DNA from: Roseateles toxinivorans
GTDB taxonomy: Bacteria > Pseudomonadota > Gammaproteobacteria > Burkholderiales > Burkholderiaceae_C
Direction: 5' to 3'
NCBI GenBank assembly: GCA_945898095.1
Contig: CAMDHE010000049.1
Span: forward strand, 1-32,473
DNA length: 32,473 bases
Shown here piece by piece: positions 24,490-32,473 of the stretch; the first letter of the stretch is position 1; the number at the start of each line of letters is the position of its first letter. The position numbers were made by a program, and so were the translations under genes. Below the pieces are notes generated by a model. It was given only the letters and a program-made list of their open reading frames with translations. It was not told the origin of the DNA and ran no database searches.

Positions 24490-24642
24490 AACTTTACGGC
24501 GTGCAAACGTGAGGAGTTGGAAGCGGTGTTGCGGGCCAAGTTGCCGGATGTATTGAGCTATGCACAAAAGCGCAACCGGGTCAAAAACCTGCAGTTAGGC
24601 GGGCAACACTATTCGTGTTCAAACAAACATCCAATGCACTGA
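24490..24642 (+). pseudogene. C-terminal fragment of an unidentified protein
   Basis: Directly after the toxin stop and in the same frame lies CKREELEAVLRAKLPDVLSY followed by AQKRNRVKNLQLGG and a tail to the TGA at 24640-24642. The charged, helical stretch looks like the end of a real protein, similar to the C-terminal winged-helix tails of some ATP-binding or regulatory proteins, but I cannot name it. No start codon with a ribosome site is present. It is probably the edge of a gene cut by the events that built the toxin-antitoxin island. Confidence 0.4.
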
Positions 24643-24649
24643 CGTAGAA

Positions 24650-24666
24650 GCCCCCTGACCGGGGGC
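24650..24666. terminator. GC-rich hairpin, possible terminator
   Basis: GCCCCC (24650-24655), loop TGACC, GGGGGC (24661-24666). A strong short stem but no T-run follows, so intrinsic termination is uncertain. It separates the toxin-antitoxin island from the antiporter gene. Confidence 0.35.
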
Positions 24667-24736
24667 GACCTGACCAATAGTTGAAGCTTGGGTCAGCAAG
24701 GTCAGCGCAATTTGCAGTGACCGTTACGATCAAGCC

Positions 24737-26734
24737 ATGTTCAATGCGCTAGATCTGACTCTGCTGTACCTGATCGCCGCGGTGCTGGGCGTCGTGCTGT
24801 GCCGTTATCTGAAGCTGCCGCCGATCCTCGGTTATCTGGTCGTCGGGGTGCTGATCGGGCCGCATGCGCTGGCCCTGGCCGGCGATACCGCCAGCATCGG
24901 CTACCTGGCCGAGTTCGGCGTGGTCTTCCTGATGTTCGCGATCGGGCTCGAATTCAACCTGCCCAAGCTGCGCAGCTTGCGCCTGATCGTCTTCGGCCTG
25001 GGGACGCTGCAGGTGCTGATCACCATTGCCGGCACGATCGCCGGCCAATATCTGCTGAGCTGGCTGCTGCCACTGCTGGGCCAGAGCTGGCAGATGGACT
25101 GGAAGGGCGCGCTGGTGCTCGGCGCGGCCATGGCAATGAGCAGCACCGCGATCGTCGTCAAGCTGATGGCCGAGCGGCTAGAACTCGACAGTGAACATGG
25201 CCGGCGCGTGATCGGCGTGCTGCTGTTCCAGGACTTGGCGGTGGTGCCGCTGCTGGTGATGATCCCGGCCTTGAACAGCAGCCCTGCGGAGATGGCGCAG
25301 TCGCTGGCCTGGGCCGGCCTGAAAGCCATGCTGCTGCTGGCGCTGTTGCTGGTAGGCGGGCAGCGTTTGATGCGCTGGTGGTTGACTCTGGTGGCGCGGC
25401 GCAAGAGCGCCGAGTTGTTCATGCTGAACCTGCTGCTGGTGACGCTGGGCCTGGCCTGGCTGACCGAGCATGCCGGGCTGTCGTTGGCGCTGGGCGCCTT
25501 TGTCGCCGGCATCCTGATTGCCGAGACGGAATACAGGCATCAGGTGGAGACCGACATCCGACCCTTCCACGATGTGCTGCTTGGGCTGTTCTTCATCAGC
25601 ATCGGCATGAAACTCGACTGGCGGCTGGTGATCGAGCAATGGCATCTGGTGGTCCTGCTGAGCCTGCTGCCGGTACTGGCCAAGTTCGTCTTGATCGCCG
25701 GGCTGGCCAAGCTGTTCAAGGCCCCGACCGGTGTGGCCTTGCGCACCGGCCTTTACTTGGCGCAGGCGGGCGAATTCGGTTTCGTGTTGCTCTCGCTGGG
25801 GATGCAGAATCAGTTGCTCGCACCGCAATGGGGCAGCCCGGTGCTGGCCAGCATGGTGTTGTCGATGCTGGCCACGCCGTTCATGATCATGTTCAGCAAT
25901 CAGCTGGTGATGAAGCTGTCGAGCAGCGACTGGATGCTGCAGTCGCTGCAACTGACCAAGATCGCCAGGAAGTCGATCAAGGTCAACGCCCATGTGATCA
26001 TCTGCGGCTATGGCCGCAGCGGCCAGAACCTGGCGCGCTTGCTCGATGGTGAACAGATCCCCTATATCGCGCTCGACCTCGACCCGGACCGGGTGCGGCA
26101 GGCGGCGGCGGCTGGGCAAAGCGTTGTTTTCGGCGATGCCGCGCGGCTGCAGAGCCTGATGGCTGCGGGGCTGGCGCGCGCCAGCGCGGTCGTCATCAGC
26201 TATACCGACACGCCCTCGGCGCTGAAGATCCTGCATCTGGTGCAAAGTCATTCGCCGCAGGTGCCGGTGGTCGTGCGAACGATCGATGACAGCGACCTCG
26301 AGCGCCTGCGCGCGGCCGGCGCGACCGAAGTCGTTCCTGAAGCGATCGAGGGTTCGCTGATGCTGGCCAGCCATGCCTTGGTGCTGGTCGGCGTGCCGAT
26401 GCGGCGCGTCATCAGGCTGACCCGCGATGCGCGCGATGCGCGCTATGGCCTGTTGCGTGGTTTCTTTCACGGCGCCGACGACGACACGGTCGAAGAGATC
26501 AACCAGGCCAGGCTGATGTCGGTGACCTTGCCGACAGCCAGCCACCATGCCGGCTTGGCGCTCGGCCTGCTGGCCCTGCAGTCAATCGGCGTGACGGTGG
26601 TGTCGGTGCGACGCGCCAATGGTGCGGTGCTGCAGGCCGCCGAGCAGCTTTTGCTCGGCGCCGGGGACACCCTGGTGTTGTCGGGTCTGCCCGAGGCGCT
26701 GGCCCTGGCTGAAGAGCGGCTGTTGCAATCCTGA
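24737..26734 (+). CDS. KefB/KefC-type CPA2 cation:proton antiporter
   Basis: A 665-residue inner-membrane protein. About 12 hydrophobic segments fill residues 1-400 (LYLIAAVLGVVLCRYLKLP, LGYLVVGVLIGP, LGAFVAGILIAETEYRHQ). Next comes a cytosolic RCK/TrkA-N domain from about 419, with the nucleotide motif ICGYGRSGQNLARLL and acidic ALDLDPD. A TrkA-C domain closes the protein from about 570. KefB/KefC export potassium in exchange for protons, often gated by glutathione adducts. No KefG/KefF-type partner gene lies nearby, so whether it is glutathione-gated is open. The gene is monocistronic as far as visible, with a weak ribosome site. Confidence 0.88.
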   Translation: MFNALDLTLLYLIAAVLGVVLCRYLKLPPILGYLVVGVLIGPHALALAGDTASIGYLAEFGVVFLMFAIGLEFNLPKLRSLRLIVFGLGTLQVLITIAGTIAGQYLLSWLLPLLGQSWQMDWKGALVLGAAMAMSSTAIVVKLMAERLELDSEHGRRVIGVLLFQDLAVVPLLVMIPALNSSPAEMAQSLAWAGLKAMLLLALLLVGGQRLMRWWLTLVARRKSAELFMLNLLLVTLGLAWLTEHAGLSLALGAFVAGILIAETEYRHQVETDIRPFHDVLLGLFFISIGMKLDWRLVIEQWHLVVLLSLLPVLAKFVLIAGLAKLFKAPTGVALRTGLYLAQAGEFGFVLLSLGMQNQLLAPQWGSPVLASMVLSMLATPFMIMFSNQLVMKLSSSDWMLQSLQLTKIARKSIKVNAHVIICGYGRSGQNLARLLDGEQIPYIALDLDPDRVRQAAAAGQSVVFGDAARLQSLMAAGLARASAVVISYTDTPSALKILHLVQSHSPQVPVVVRTIDDSDLERLRAAGATEVVPEAIEGSLMLASHALVLVGVPMRRVIRLTRDARDARYGLLRGFFHGADDDTVEEINQARLMSVTLPTASHHAGLALGLLALQSIGVTVVSVRRANGAVLQAAEQLLLGAGDTLVLSGLPEALALAEERLLQS

Positions 26735-26821
26735 GGCCTTTGGGGCCGGTTGCCGCATGCGGGACAGACTGCGAGCCGCGCCTGCGCCACACTGGTTCTT
26801 CGTCATCGCCAAAGGAAAGCT

Positions 26822-28084
26822 ATGAACTTCGACTACAGCCCCAAGGTCCAGGAAATGCGCGAGCGCCTGCTGGCATTTTTTGACGCGCATATCTATCCGA
26901 ATGAGCGCCGTTTCTTCGAGGAGGTCGAAACCAATCGGCGTGCCGGCAATGCCTGGATTCCGTCCCGTTTGATCGAGTCGCTGAAGCCTCTGGCGCGCGA
27001 AGCCGGTCTGTGGAATCTGTTCCTGCCAATGTCGAGCCGGGCGCCCGAAGGGCTGTCGAACCTCGAATATGCGCCGCTGTGCGAGATCATGGGCCGGGTC
27101 AGCTGGGCCGCCGAGGTCTTCAATTGCTCGGCGCCTGACACCGGCAATATGGAAACCATCGAACGCTATGGCAGCGAGGCATTGAAGACCCGCTGGCTCG
27201 AGCCGCTGCTGCGTGGCGAAATGCGCTCGGCCTTCCTGATGACCGAACCCGAGGTGGCCTCCAGCGACGCGACCAATATCCAATGCCGGATCGAGCGCGA
27301 CGGCGATGACTATGTGATCAACGGCGTCAAATGGTGGTCTTCGGGCGCCGGCGATCCACGCTGCGCTGTCTATATCGTGATGGGCAAGACCGACCCCGAG
27401 GCCGGCCGCCATGTGCAGCAGTCGATGGTGATCGTGCCTGCGAATACGCCGGGCGTGACGATCCTGCGGCCGCTGTCGGTGTACGGCTATGACGATGCGC
27501 CCCATGGTCATATGGAAATCGCCCTGAAAAATGTGCGCGTGCCGGTCAGCAATCTGCTCCTGGGCGAAGGCCGTGGCTTCGAGATCGCCCAGGGACGGCT
27601 CGGCCCTGGTCGCATCCACCATTGCATGCGCTCGATCGGCGCGGCCGAGCGCGCGCTCGAGCTGATGTGCGAACGGGCGGTTTCACGCGTTGCTTTCGGC
27701 AAGACTTTGGCCCAGCAGACGGTGACGCAGGAACGCATCGCCGAGTCGCGCTGCAGCATCGAGCAGGCCCGCCTGCTGACGCTCAAGGCCGCCTACATGA
27801 TGGACACCGTGGGCAACAAGGGCGCCAAGGCCGAGATCGCGATGATCAAGATCGTGGCGCCCAATATGGCGCTGAAGGTCATCGATTGGGCCGTGCAGGT
27901 CTATGGCGGCATGGGCGTCAGCGATGACACCCCGCTGGCCCTGATGTGGGCGCATCAGCGCACCTTGCGCTTTGCCGACGGCCCGGACGAGGTGCACCGC
28001 AATTCGCTCGCCAAGCTCGAACTGGCGCGCTATCTGAAACTCCCCGGCGCCAAGGTGCAGATGCCGATCACCCGGGGCAGCTGA
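26822..28084 (+). CDS. acyl-CoA dehydrogenase (ACAD10/11-like)
   Basis: A 420-residue flavoenzyme that introduces a 2,3-double bond into an acyl-Co[20 protein letters not shown] is the conserved FAD/substrate segment, [14 protein letters not shown] and [19 protein letters not shown] follow, and the C-terminal [16 protein letters not shown] and [18 protein letters not shown] match the ACAD10/ACAD11 branch, where the catalytic base is acidic. AAAGGAAAG precedes the ATG at 26822; the frame is open further up but without support. It is followed by a reductase and a MaoC-type hydratase, so the three may act together on short- or branched-chain acyl-CoA. Confidence 0.9.
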   Translation: MNFDYSPKVQEMRERLLAFFDAHIYPNERRFFEEVETNRRAGNAWIPSRLIESLKPLAREAGLWNLFLPMSSRAPEGLSNLEYAPLCEIMGRVSWAAEVFNCSAPDTGNMETIERYGSEALKTRWLEPLLRGEMRSAFLMTEPEVASSDATNIQCRIERDGDDYVINGVKWWSSGAGDPRCAVYIVMGKTDPEAGRHVQQSMVIVPANTPGVTILRPLSVYGYDDAPHGHMEIALKNVRVPVSNLLLGEGRGFEIAQGRLGPGRIHHCMRSIGAAERALELMCERAVSRVAFGKTLAQQTVTQERIAESRCSIEQARLLTLKAAYMMDTVGNKGAKAEIAMIKIVAPNMALKVIDWAVQVYGGMGVSDDTPLALMWAHQRTLRFADGPDEVHRNSLAKLELARYLKLPGAKVQMPITRGS

Positions 28085-28122
28085 ACTGGCGGCAAAATGC
28101 CGGTCTTCTGAAAGGTACGAAA

Positions 28123-29106
28123 ATGTTCAATGCAATCGTGATCGAGAAAGACGAAGCTGGCTATCGCGCTTCATTGAAGGCCGTCGATGAGGCTTCATTG
28201 CCGGAAGGCGAGGTCACAGTGCGGGTCGAATATTCGACCGTCAATTACAAAGACGGGCTGGCGATCACCGGCAAATCGCCGGTGGTGCGCAAGTTCCCCC
28301 TGAATGCGGGCATCGACTTCGCCGGCACGGTCGAGACCAGCGATGACGCTCGCTTCAAGCCCGGTGATCAAGTGGTGCTGAATGGCTGGGGCGTCGGTGA
28401 AACCCATTCGGGTGGGCTGGCGCAGAAGGCGCGCGTCAAGGCCGATTGGCTGGTGCCCTTGCCGGCCGGACTGACCACCCGGCAGGCCATGGCCATCGGC
28501 ACGGCAGGCTATACGGCGATGCTTTGCGTGCTGGCGATCGAGCGCCATGGCATCAAGCCCGAGTCTGGTGACATTCTGGTGACGGGCGCCAATGGGGGCG
28601 TCGGCAGCGTGGCGATCGCGGTCCTGACCAAACTCGGCTATCGCGTCGTCGCTTCGACCGGCCGGCCTGAAGAAGCAGAATATCTGCGCAGCCTCGGTGC
28701 TGCCGATGTCATCCGTCGCGATGAACTGTCGGCCCCGGGGCGTCCGCTCGGCAAAGAGCGCTGGGCCGGCGTGGTCGATTCGGTCGGCAGCCACACGCTG
28801 GCCAACGCCTGCGCTGCGACCCGCTATGGCGGCGCAGTCGCGGCCTGCGGTCTGGCGCAAGGGCTGGACTTCCCTGCCTCGGTGATGCCTTTCATCCTGC
28901 GCGGCATCACCCTCTACGGTATCGACAGCGTGATGGCGCCGCAGGCCAAGCGGCTCGCCGCATGGCAGCGTCTGGCGCAGGATATCGACTTGGCCAAGCT
29001 GGCTGCGATCACCACAGAGATCCCGCTCGCCGCGGCGCTGCAGGCAGGTGTCGACATCCTCGCCGGCCATATCCGCGGCCGCGTCGTCGTCAATGTCAAT
29101 GCCTGA
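28123..29106 (+). CDS. acuI: acrylyl-CoA reductase (AcuI/YhdH-type MDR oxidoreductase)
   Basis: A 327-residue zinc-free medium-chain reductase. The whole length follows the AcuI/YhdH family: [40 protein letters not shown], the NADPH site [53 protein letters not shown] and the ending GRVVVNV. AcuI reduces acrylyl-CoA to propionyl-CoA with NADPH, removing a toxic electrophile. The start at 28123 (ATGTTCAATGC after AAAGG) fits the family N-terminus. Six bases separate it from the MaoC gene downstream. Confidence 0.88.
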   Translation: MFNAIVIEKDEAGYRASLKAVDEASLPEGEVTVRVEYSTVNYKDGLAITGKSPVVRKFPLNAGIDFAGTVETSDDARFKPGDQVVLNGWGVGETHSGGLAQKARVKADWLVPLPAGLTTRQAMAIGTAGYTAMLCVLAIERHGIKPESGDILVTGANGGVGSVAIAVLTKLGYRVVASTGRPEEAEYLRSLGAADVIRRDELSAPGRPLGKERWAGVVDSVGSHTLANACAATRYGGAVAACGLAQGLDFPASVMPFILRGITLYGIDSVMAPQAKRLAAWQRLAQDIDLAKLAAITTEIPLAAALQAGVDILAGHIRGRVVVNVNA

Positions 29107-29112
29107 GCGTCG

Positions 29113-29556
29113 ATGAAAAAATATGCATTTGAAGATTTCCCGGTCGGGCAGGTACGCGAATTCGGTTCGCGCCAGGTCAGCAAGGAAGAGCTTCTGGCCT
29201 TTGCTGCAGCCTTTGACCCCCAACCCTTTCACCTCGACGAAGAAACCTCATCGCTGATCGGTGGCCTGTCTGCCAGCGGCTGGCATACCTGCGCGATGGT
29301 GATGCGAATGATGTGTGATGGCTATCTGCTCGACTCGACCAGTCAGGGCTCGCCGGGTATCGACAAGCTGCGTTGGCTGCGTCCGGTGCGGGCCGGCGAT
29401 ACCTTGCGCGTGCGTATGACCGTCCTTGAAGCCCGCCAGAGCAAGAGCCGCCCGCAGATCGGCTTGTTGCGCAGCGCCTGGGATGTCTTCAACCAGCATG
29501 ACGAGCTGGTGATGAGCATGGAAGGCTGGGGCATGTTCGGGCCTCGCGAGGGCTGA
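29113..29556 (+). CDS. MaoC-type (hot-dog) acyl-CoA hydratase/dehydratase
   Basis: A 147-residue hot-dog-fold protein. FAAAFDPQPFHLDEETSS carries the Asp and His of the hydratase-2 motif, and SGWHTCAMVMRMM and WLRPVRAGDTLRVRM are further family segments. It should add water to (or remove it from) an acyl-CoA thioester. It follows the AcuI reductase by 6 bases and the acyl-CoA dehydrogenase further up, making a small acyl-CoA operon. Exact substrate unknown. Confidence 0.85.
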   Translation: MKKYAFEDFPVGQVREFGSRQVSKEELLAFAAAFDPQPFHLDEETSSLIGGLSASGWHTCAMVMRMMCDGYLLDSTSQGSPGIDKLRWLRPVRAGDTLRVRMTVLEARQSKSRPQIGLLRSAWDVFNQHDELVMSMEGWGMFGPREG

Positions 29557-29666
29557 TGCAAGGGCAGCTGATGCCCCTGCTGCAGTATCGGCATACGCGG
29601 CTCCGAGTTCTCGGTCAGAATAGCGCTTCATCGCAACAGAGCAGGTTCAATGCTCAAGGGATCTAA

Positions 29667-30551
29667 ATGAAACGTTTTCTGATCGCTGCATCATTTGCAG
29701 TCCTCACTTGTTCGGTGTTCGCCTTGCCCAGCGCCGATGCGGTTCAAGCCCAGATCAGCCAGGGCAACTATCTGAAGGCCGAGGAGATGATGCGCGAAGT
29801 CGTCGCGGCCAAACCCGACAGTGCCAAGGCGCGTTATGTTTATGCCGAGCTGCTGGCGCACAACAAGCGTTTCGGCCAGGCGGTCGAAGAAGTCGCCAGC
29901 GCCAAGCGGATCGACCCGGCGCTGAAGTTCGCCCAGCCAGAAAAATTCAAAGCCTTCGTGCAGTTGCTCGAGCGCGAGCAGGCGGCTGAAAAGCGTGCCG
30001 TCTCGAACTTCGAGCCCGCTCCGGTAAAGCGCGAAGCGCCACCTGCCAGCAGCGGCTTGCCGAGCTGGATCTGGGCCCTCGGCGGCGGGGTTCTGGCCTT
30101 GATCCTCTGGAAGATGTTTACCGCCCGGCAGAAGCCACCGGTGCAGTTCCTGCCCCCTGCGCCTGGGATGCAGAACACGATGGCTCCAGCTGGCATGCCC
30201 CAGGGCTTTGGCGGTGGCGGTGGCGGTGGCGGCGGTTATGGGCCGGGCTATGGCCAGCCGCAAGGTGGCATGGGCAGCGGCCTGCTCGGCACCGGCCTGG
30301 CCGTGGCTGGCGGCGTGGCCGCCGGCATGATGCTGGAGAAAATGCTTGACGGCGGGCATGGCCAGGCGGCGAACCAGCAGGGCTCGCAGGGCCAGAGCAA
30401 TTACTCGCCGGGTCTGTTCGACGAAGCGTCAAACAGCGCTGCGAGCGAGCTCGAGCAGCGGCCGATCGACATGGGCACGGGCAGCGGCTGGGATTCTGGC
30501 GACAGTGGTGGCTCCTTCGACGGTGGCGGTGACTCGGGCGGCGACTGGTGA
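29667..30551 (+). CDS. exported TPR protein with membrane segment and Gly-rich tail
   Basis: A 294-residue protein of unknown function. A signal peptide covers about residues 1-19 (cleavage after SVFA). Residues about 25-100 form TPR-like helices (ISQGNYLKAEEMMREVVAAK, SAKARYVYAELLAHNKRFGQ). A transmembrane helix follows at about 134-151 (IWALGGGVLALILWKMF). The rest is low-complexity: a poly-Gly run near 185-195, a GLLGTGLAVAGGVAAGMML segment that could insert in a membrane, and a Gly/Asp/Ser tail ending in DSGGDW. Such Gly/Asp tails occur in envelope proteins of the TPM/YgcG kind, but no such domain is seen. AGGGA precedes the ATG. It overlaps the hydrolase gene by 4 bases. Confidence 0.75.
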   Translation: MKRFLIAASFAVLTCSVFALPSADAVQAQISQGNYLKAEEMMREVVAAKPDSAKARYVYAELLAHNKRFGQAVEEVASAKRIDPALKFAQPEKFKAFVQLLEREQAAEKRAVSNFEPAPVKREAPPASSGLPSWIWALGGGVLALILWKMFTARQKPPVQFLPPAPGMQNTMAPAGMPQGFGGGGGGGGGYGPGYGQPQGGMGSGLLGTGLAVAGGVAAGMMLEKMLDGGHGQAANQQGSQGQSNYSPGLFDEASNSAASELEQRPIDMGTGSGWDSGDSGGSFDGGGDSGGDW

Positions 30552-32002
30552 AGCCAAAGCGCCGTCATGGCGCCTGCCTGATCGTTGCAGTTGCCGCTTG
30601 GCTGACGCAAGCGGCTTTTGCCGGCACAGCTTGCCGGGTCGAGGGCATTCCGAACGAGTTGCAATGCGGCTCGATCCTGCGCCCGCTTGACCCGGCGCGG
30701 CCCGCTGGCCCGAAGATCGACATCCATTACCTCGTGGTGCCGGCTTTGGCGCGCAACAAGCAGCCGGACCCACTGCTGATACTGGCCGGTGGCCCTGGCC
30801 AAAGCGCCATCGCGGTGGCGCCTTTGCTCTTGCCCAGGCTGCAGCGCTTGAACAACCGACGTGATCTGGTCTTCATTGACCAGCGCGGCACCGGCCGATC
30901 GGCGCCGCTGCAATGTGCCGATGAAAGCCAGCTGCCGATCGCTCAGGCCCTGGACCCGGCGGCCCAGCTGCAGCGCTTGCGCCAATGCCGCGAGGACTTG
31001 AGCCTTCTGCCGCATGGCGATTTGCGTTTTTACACGACGACGCTGGCGATGCAGGATTTCGATGCATTGCGCCAGCAACTCGGCGCGGCAAGATGGAATC
31101 TGCTTGGTGCTTCTTACGGCACCCGCGCAGGGCTCGAATACCTGCGCCTGTTCCCGGACCAGGTGCGGCGCGCGGCGCTCGACGGCTTAGCGCCGCCCGA
31201 TATGGTTTTGCCAGCGAGCTTTTCGACTGATGGCCAGGCGGCACTCGAAACAGTTTTCAAGTCTTGCGAGGCTGAAGCCCGCTGCGCCGAGCTGTACCCG
31301 CGCTTGCGCCGGCAATGGGCGGCATTGCTGCAAAGCCTGCCGCGAAACATCGAGGTCAACAATCCGCTGACCGGCGTGCCGGAGCGCTTGACGCTGAGCC
31401 GTGATCTGCTCTTGCGAATGGTGCGCTCACCGCTCTATGCCCCGGCATTTGCAGCGGCGCTGCCGGCGGCGATTGCCTCCGCTTCTGCCGGGCGCTTCGA
31501 AGGCCTGATCGGGCTGTCCAGCGCGATCGGATCGGGCAAGGCAATGAAGCTGGCGATGGGCATGCATTTCTCGGTGATCTGTGCTGAAGACATACCACGC
31601 TTGAAGGGCGCCAGCGACCCGCCGGGTGGTGATTTTGGCAATGGCGATGCTCAGCTTTACAGCCAGGTCTGCAAGGAATGGCCGCGCGGCGAGGTAACGG
31701 CAGATTTCTACAGCATGGCGGCGGCCAAGTCGCCCGTCTTGCTGCTCAGCGGCGGCGCCGACCCGGTGACACCGCCGCGCCATGGGGAACGCGTGGCCAA
31801 GGCGCTGGGCCCGCAGGCTCGCCATATCGTCGTGCCGGCAGCGGGTCATGGCGTGCTCGGCTTGCCTTGCATGCGCGAGTTGCTGTTCCGTTTCATCGAC
31901 GCCAAACAGGACAGCGAAGCGTTGGCCCAGGATGCCAGTTGCGCGACCGGGATTCCGCGTCCTGGAGTTTTCACGCCGGTTCAGGGCGGAGCGAGCCGAT
32001 GA
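30548..32002 (+). CDS. exported alpha/beta hydrolase (TAP-like C-terminus)
   Basis: A 484-residue alpha/beta hydrolase with a signal peptide (about residues 1-25, cleavage after QAAFA). LLILAGGPGQSAI holds the oxyanion turn and FIDQRGTGRSAPLQC is the strand-turn typical of proline-iminopeptidase/tripeptidyl-aminopeptidase relatives. The nucleophile Ser is in LLGASYGTRAGLEYL (near residue 190). The C-terminal TAP-like domain has LLLSGGADPVTPP with the acidic residue and VVPAAGHGVLG with the His. It may cleave peptides or esters in the periplasm. The start is a GTG overlapping the preceding stop (GTGA), and its own stop overlaps the ATPase start (ATGA). Confidence 0.85.
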   Translation: MKPKRRHGACLIVAVAAWLTQAAFAGTACRVEGIPNELQCGSILRPLDPARPAGPKIDIHYLVVPALARNKQPDPLLILAGGPGQSAIAVAPLLLPRLQRLNNRRDLVFIDQRGTGRSAPLQCADESQLPIAQALDPAAQLQRLRQCREDLSLLPHGDLRFYTTTLAMQDFDALRQQLGAARWNLLGASYGTRAGLEYLRLFPDQVRRAALDGLAPPDMVLPASFSTDGQAALETVFKSCEAEARCAELYPRLRRQWAALLQSLPRNIEVNNPLTGVPERLTLSRDLLLRMVRSPLYAPAFAAALPAAIASASAGRFEGLIGLSSAIGSGKAMKLAMGMHFSVICAEDIPRLKGASDPPGGDFGNGDAQLYSQVCKEWPRGEVTADFYSMAAAKSPVLLLSGGADPVTPPRHGERVAKALGPQARHIVVPAAGHGVLGLPCMRELLFRFIDAKQDSEALAQDASCATGIPRPGVFTPVQGGASR

Positions 32003-32473
32003 TTGCGATCGACCACGTGGCCAAACAGTTTGTTTCGCGCAGCGGCGGCGCCTGGTACAAGCGTGCGACCCAGCAGATCGTCCATGCCGTGCAGGGCGTC
32101 AGCCTGCAGGCCGCCGACGGCCGCATCACCGGCCTGCTCGGCGCCAATGGCGCGGGCAAGACGACCACCTTGCGCATGCTGGGCGGCCTGTTCAAGCCTG
32201 ATGCCGGCAGCATCATGGTCGACGGCATCGTTGTGGCCGAACAGCCGCGGCTGGCCTTGGCGCGAATGGGCATTCTGGGCGACGCCCATGGCTTGTATCC
32301 GCGGCTTTCGGCGCGCGAGAACATCGTTTATTTCGGTCAGCTACAGGGCATGGACAAGCAGCATGCGAACGACCGTGCCGAGCAACTGGCGCGCCTGCTC
32401 GACATGAACGCGATCCTCGACCGCCGCGCCGAGGGCTTCAGCCAGGGCGAGCGGATGAAGACCTCGCTGGCAC
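31999..32473 (+). CDS. ABC transporter ATP-binding protein (3' partial)
   Basis: The first 158 residues of an ABC ATPase; the gene runs off the window. Walker A is LLGANGAGKTTTLRML near residues 48-63, the Q-loop region is MGILGDAHGLYPRLSARENI (His where Gln is common), and the signature FSQGERMKTSLA appears at the window end. The layout is that of NatA-type export ATPases. The ATG at 31999 overlaps the hydrolase stop by 4 bases, so the permease gene should follow beyond 32473. A CCxxK-like insert (SRSGGAWYKRATQQI) near residues 13-27 is a family-typical loop. Confidence 0.88.
   Translation, partial: MIAIDHVAKQFVSRSGGAWYKRATQQIVHAVQGVSLQAADGRITGLLGANGAGKTTTLRMLGGLFKPDAGSIMVDGIVVAEQPRLALARMGILGDAHGLYPRLSARENIVYFGQLQGMDKQHANDRAEQLARLLDMNAILDRRAEGFSQGERMKTSLA

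Noticed and set aside
23880-24605. Possible integron attC sites (GTTGGGC near 23892, GTTAGGC near 24595) around the RelE/ParE module
   Set aside because: No matching RYYYAAC partner with the spacing and order of an attC site could be found, and no integrase is in the window. The inverted repeat at 23892-23933 has the wrong order of half-sites.
25178-26548. Long minus-strand frame (456 codons) opposite the antiporter gene
   Set aside because: It is His/Gln/Arg-rich with no recognisable domain, the usual shadow of a GC-rich gene on the opposite strand.

Overview
This is a chromosomal window from a GC-rich bacterium, most likely a betaproteobacterium of the order Burkholderiales. The reasons are two Bug/TctC-type solute-binding proteins without membrane partners, a LysR-controlled catabolic cluster, MacA/MacB-type and AcuI-type genes, and GCC/GCG-rich codon use. 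Species cannot be named from this. No tRNA, rRNA or CRISPR array was seen.

1-5454: surface-polysaccharide genes. A partial gene end is followed by a family-4 glycosyltransferase, an AT-rich fusion protein (sulfotransferase-like P-loop domain, glycan-protein motif, GT-A-like domain) and a TylF/MycF-type methyltransferase. Two 172-bp copies of one MITE-like element, in opposite orientation (383-554 and 4499-4670), bracket the glycosyltransferase and the fusion gene.

5478-8476 (minus strand): a DUF4143 ATPase preceded by a nested palindrome, then a decayed peptide/amide operon. That operon keeps an intact amidase between a DppC-type permease C-terminus and a truncated, frameshifted M20 peptidase.

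8495-17530: the most interesting block. A LysR regulator diverges from an operon of an argininosuccinate-lyase-like enzyme, a Bug binding protein and a three-subunit HcnABC/opine-oxidase-type dehydrogenase (FAD subunit, [2Fe-2S] subunit, FAD/NAD subunit with a BFD-like cluster). A second unit carries an M19 dipeptidase homologue lacking key metal ligands and a second Bug protein. The two units share a 15-bp promoter sequence. I infer catabolism of an N-substituted, opine-like or aminopolycarboxylate-like amino acid. A formamidase/acetamidase remnant lies at the edge.

17571-24642: an island of toxin-antitoxin modules: mqsRA, brnTA, a parDE whose toxin is cut short and abuts a 5'-truncated nuclease-like DUF5655 gene, and a RelE/ParE pair with its antitoxin. 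REP-like hairpin repeats separate the first modules. A MacAB-type efflux operon (19211-22340) sits inside the island.

24737-32473: ordinary chromosome: a KefB/KefC-type antiporter, an acyl-CoA dehydrogenase / AcuI reductase / MaoC hydratase run, and a secreted-protein operon (Gly-rich TPR membrane protein, exported alpha/beta hydrolase, ABC ATPase cut by the window end).
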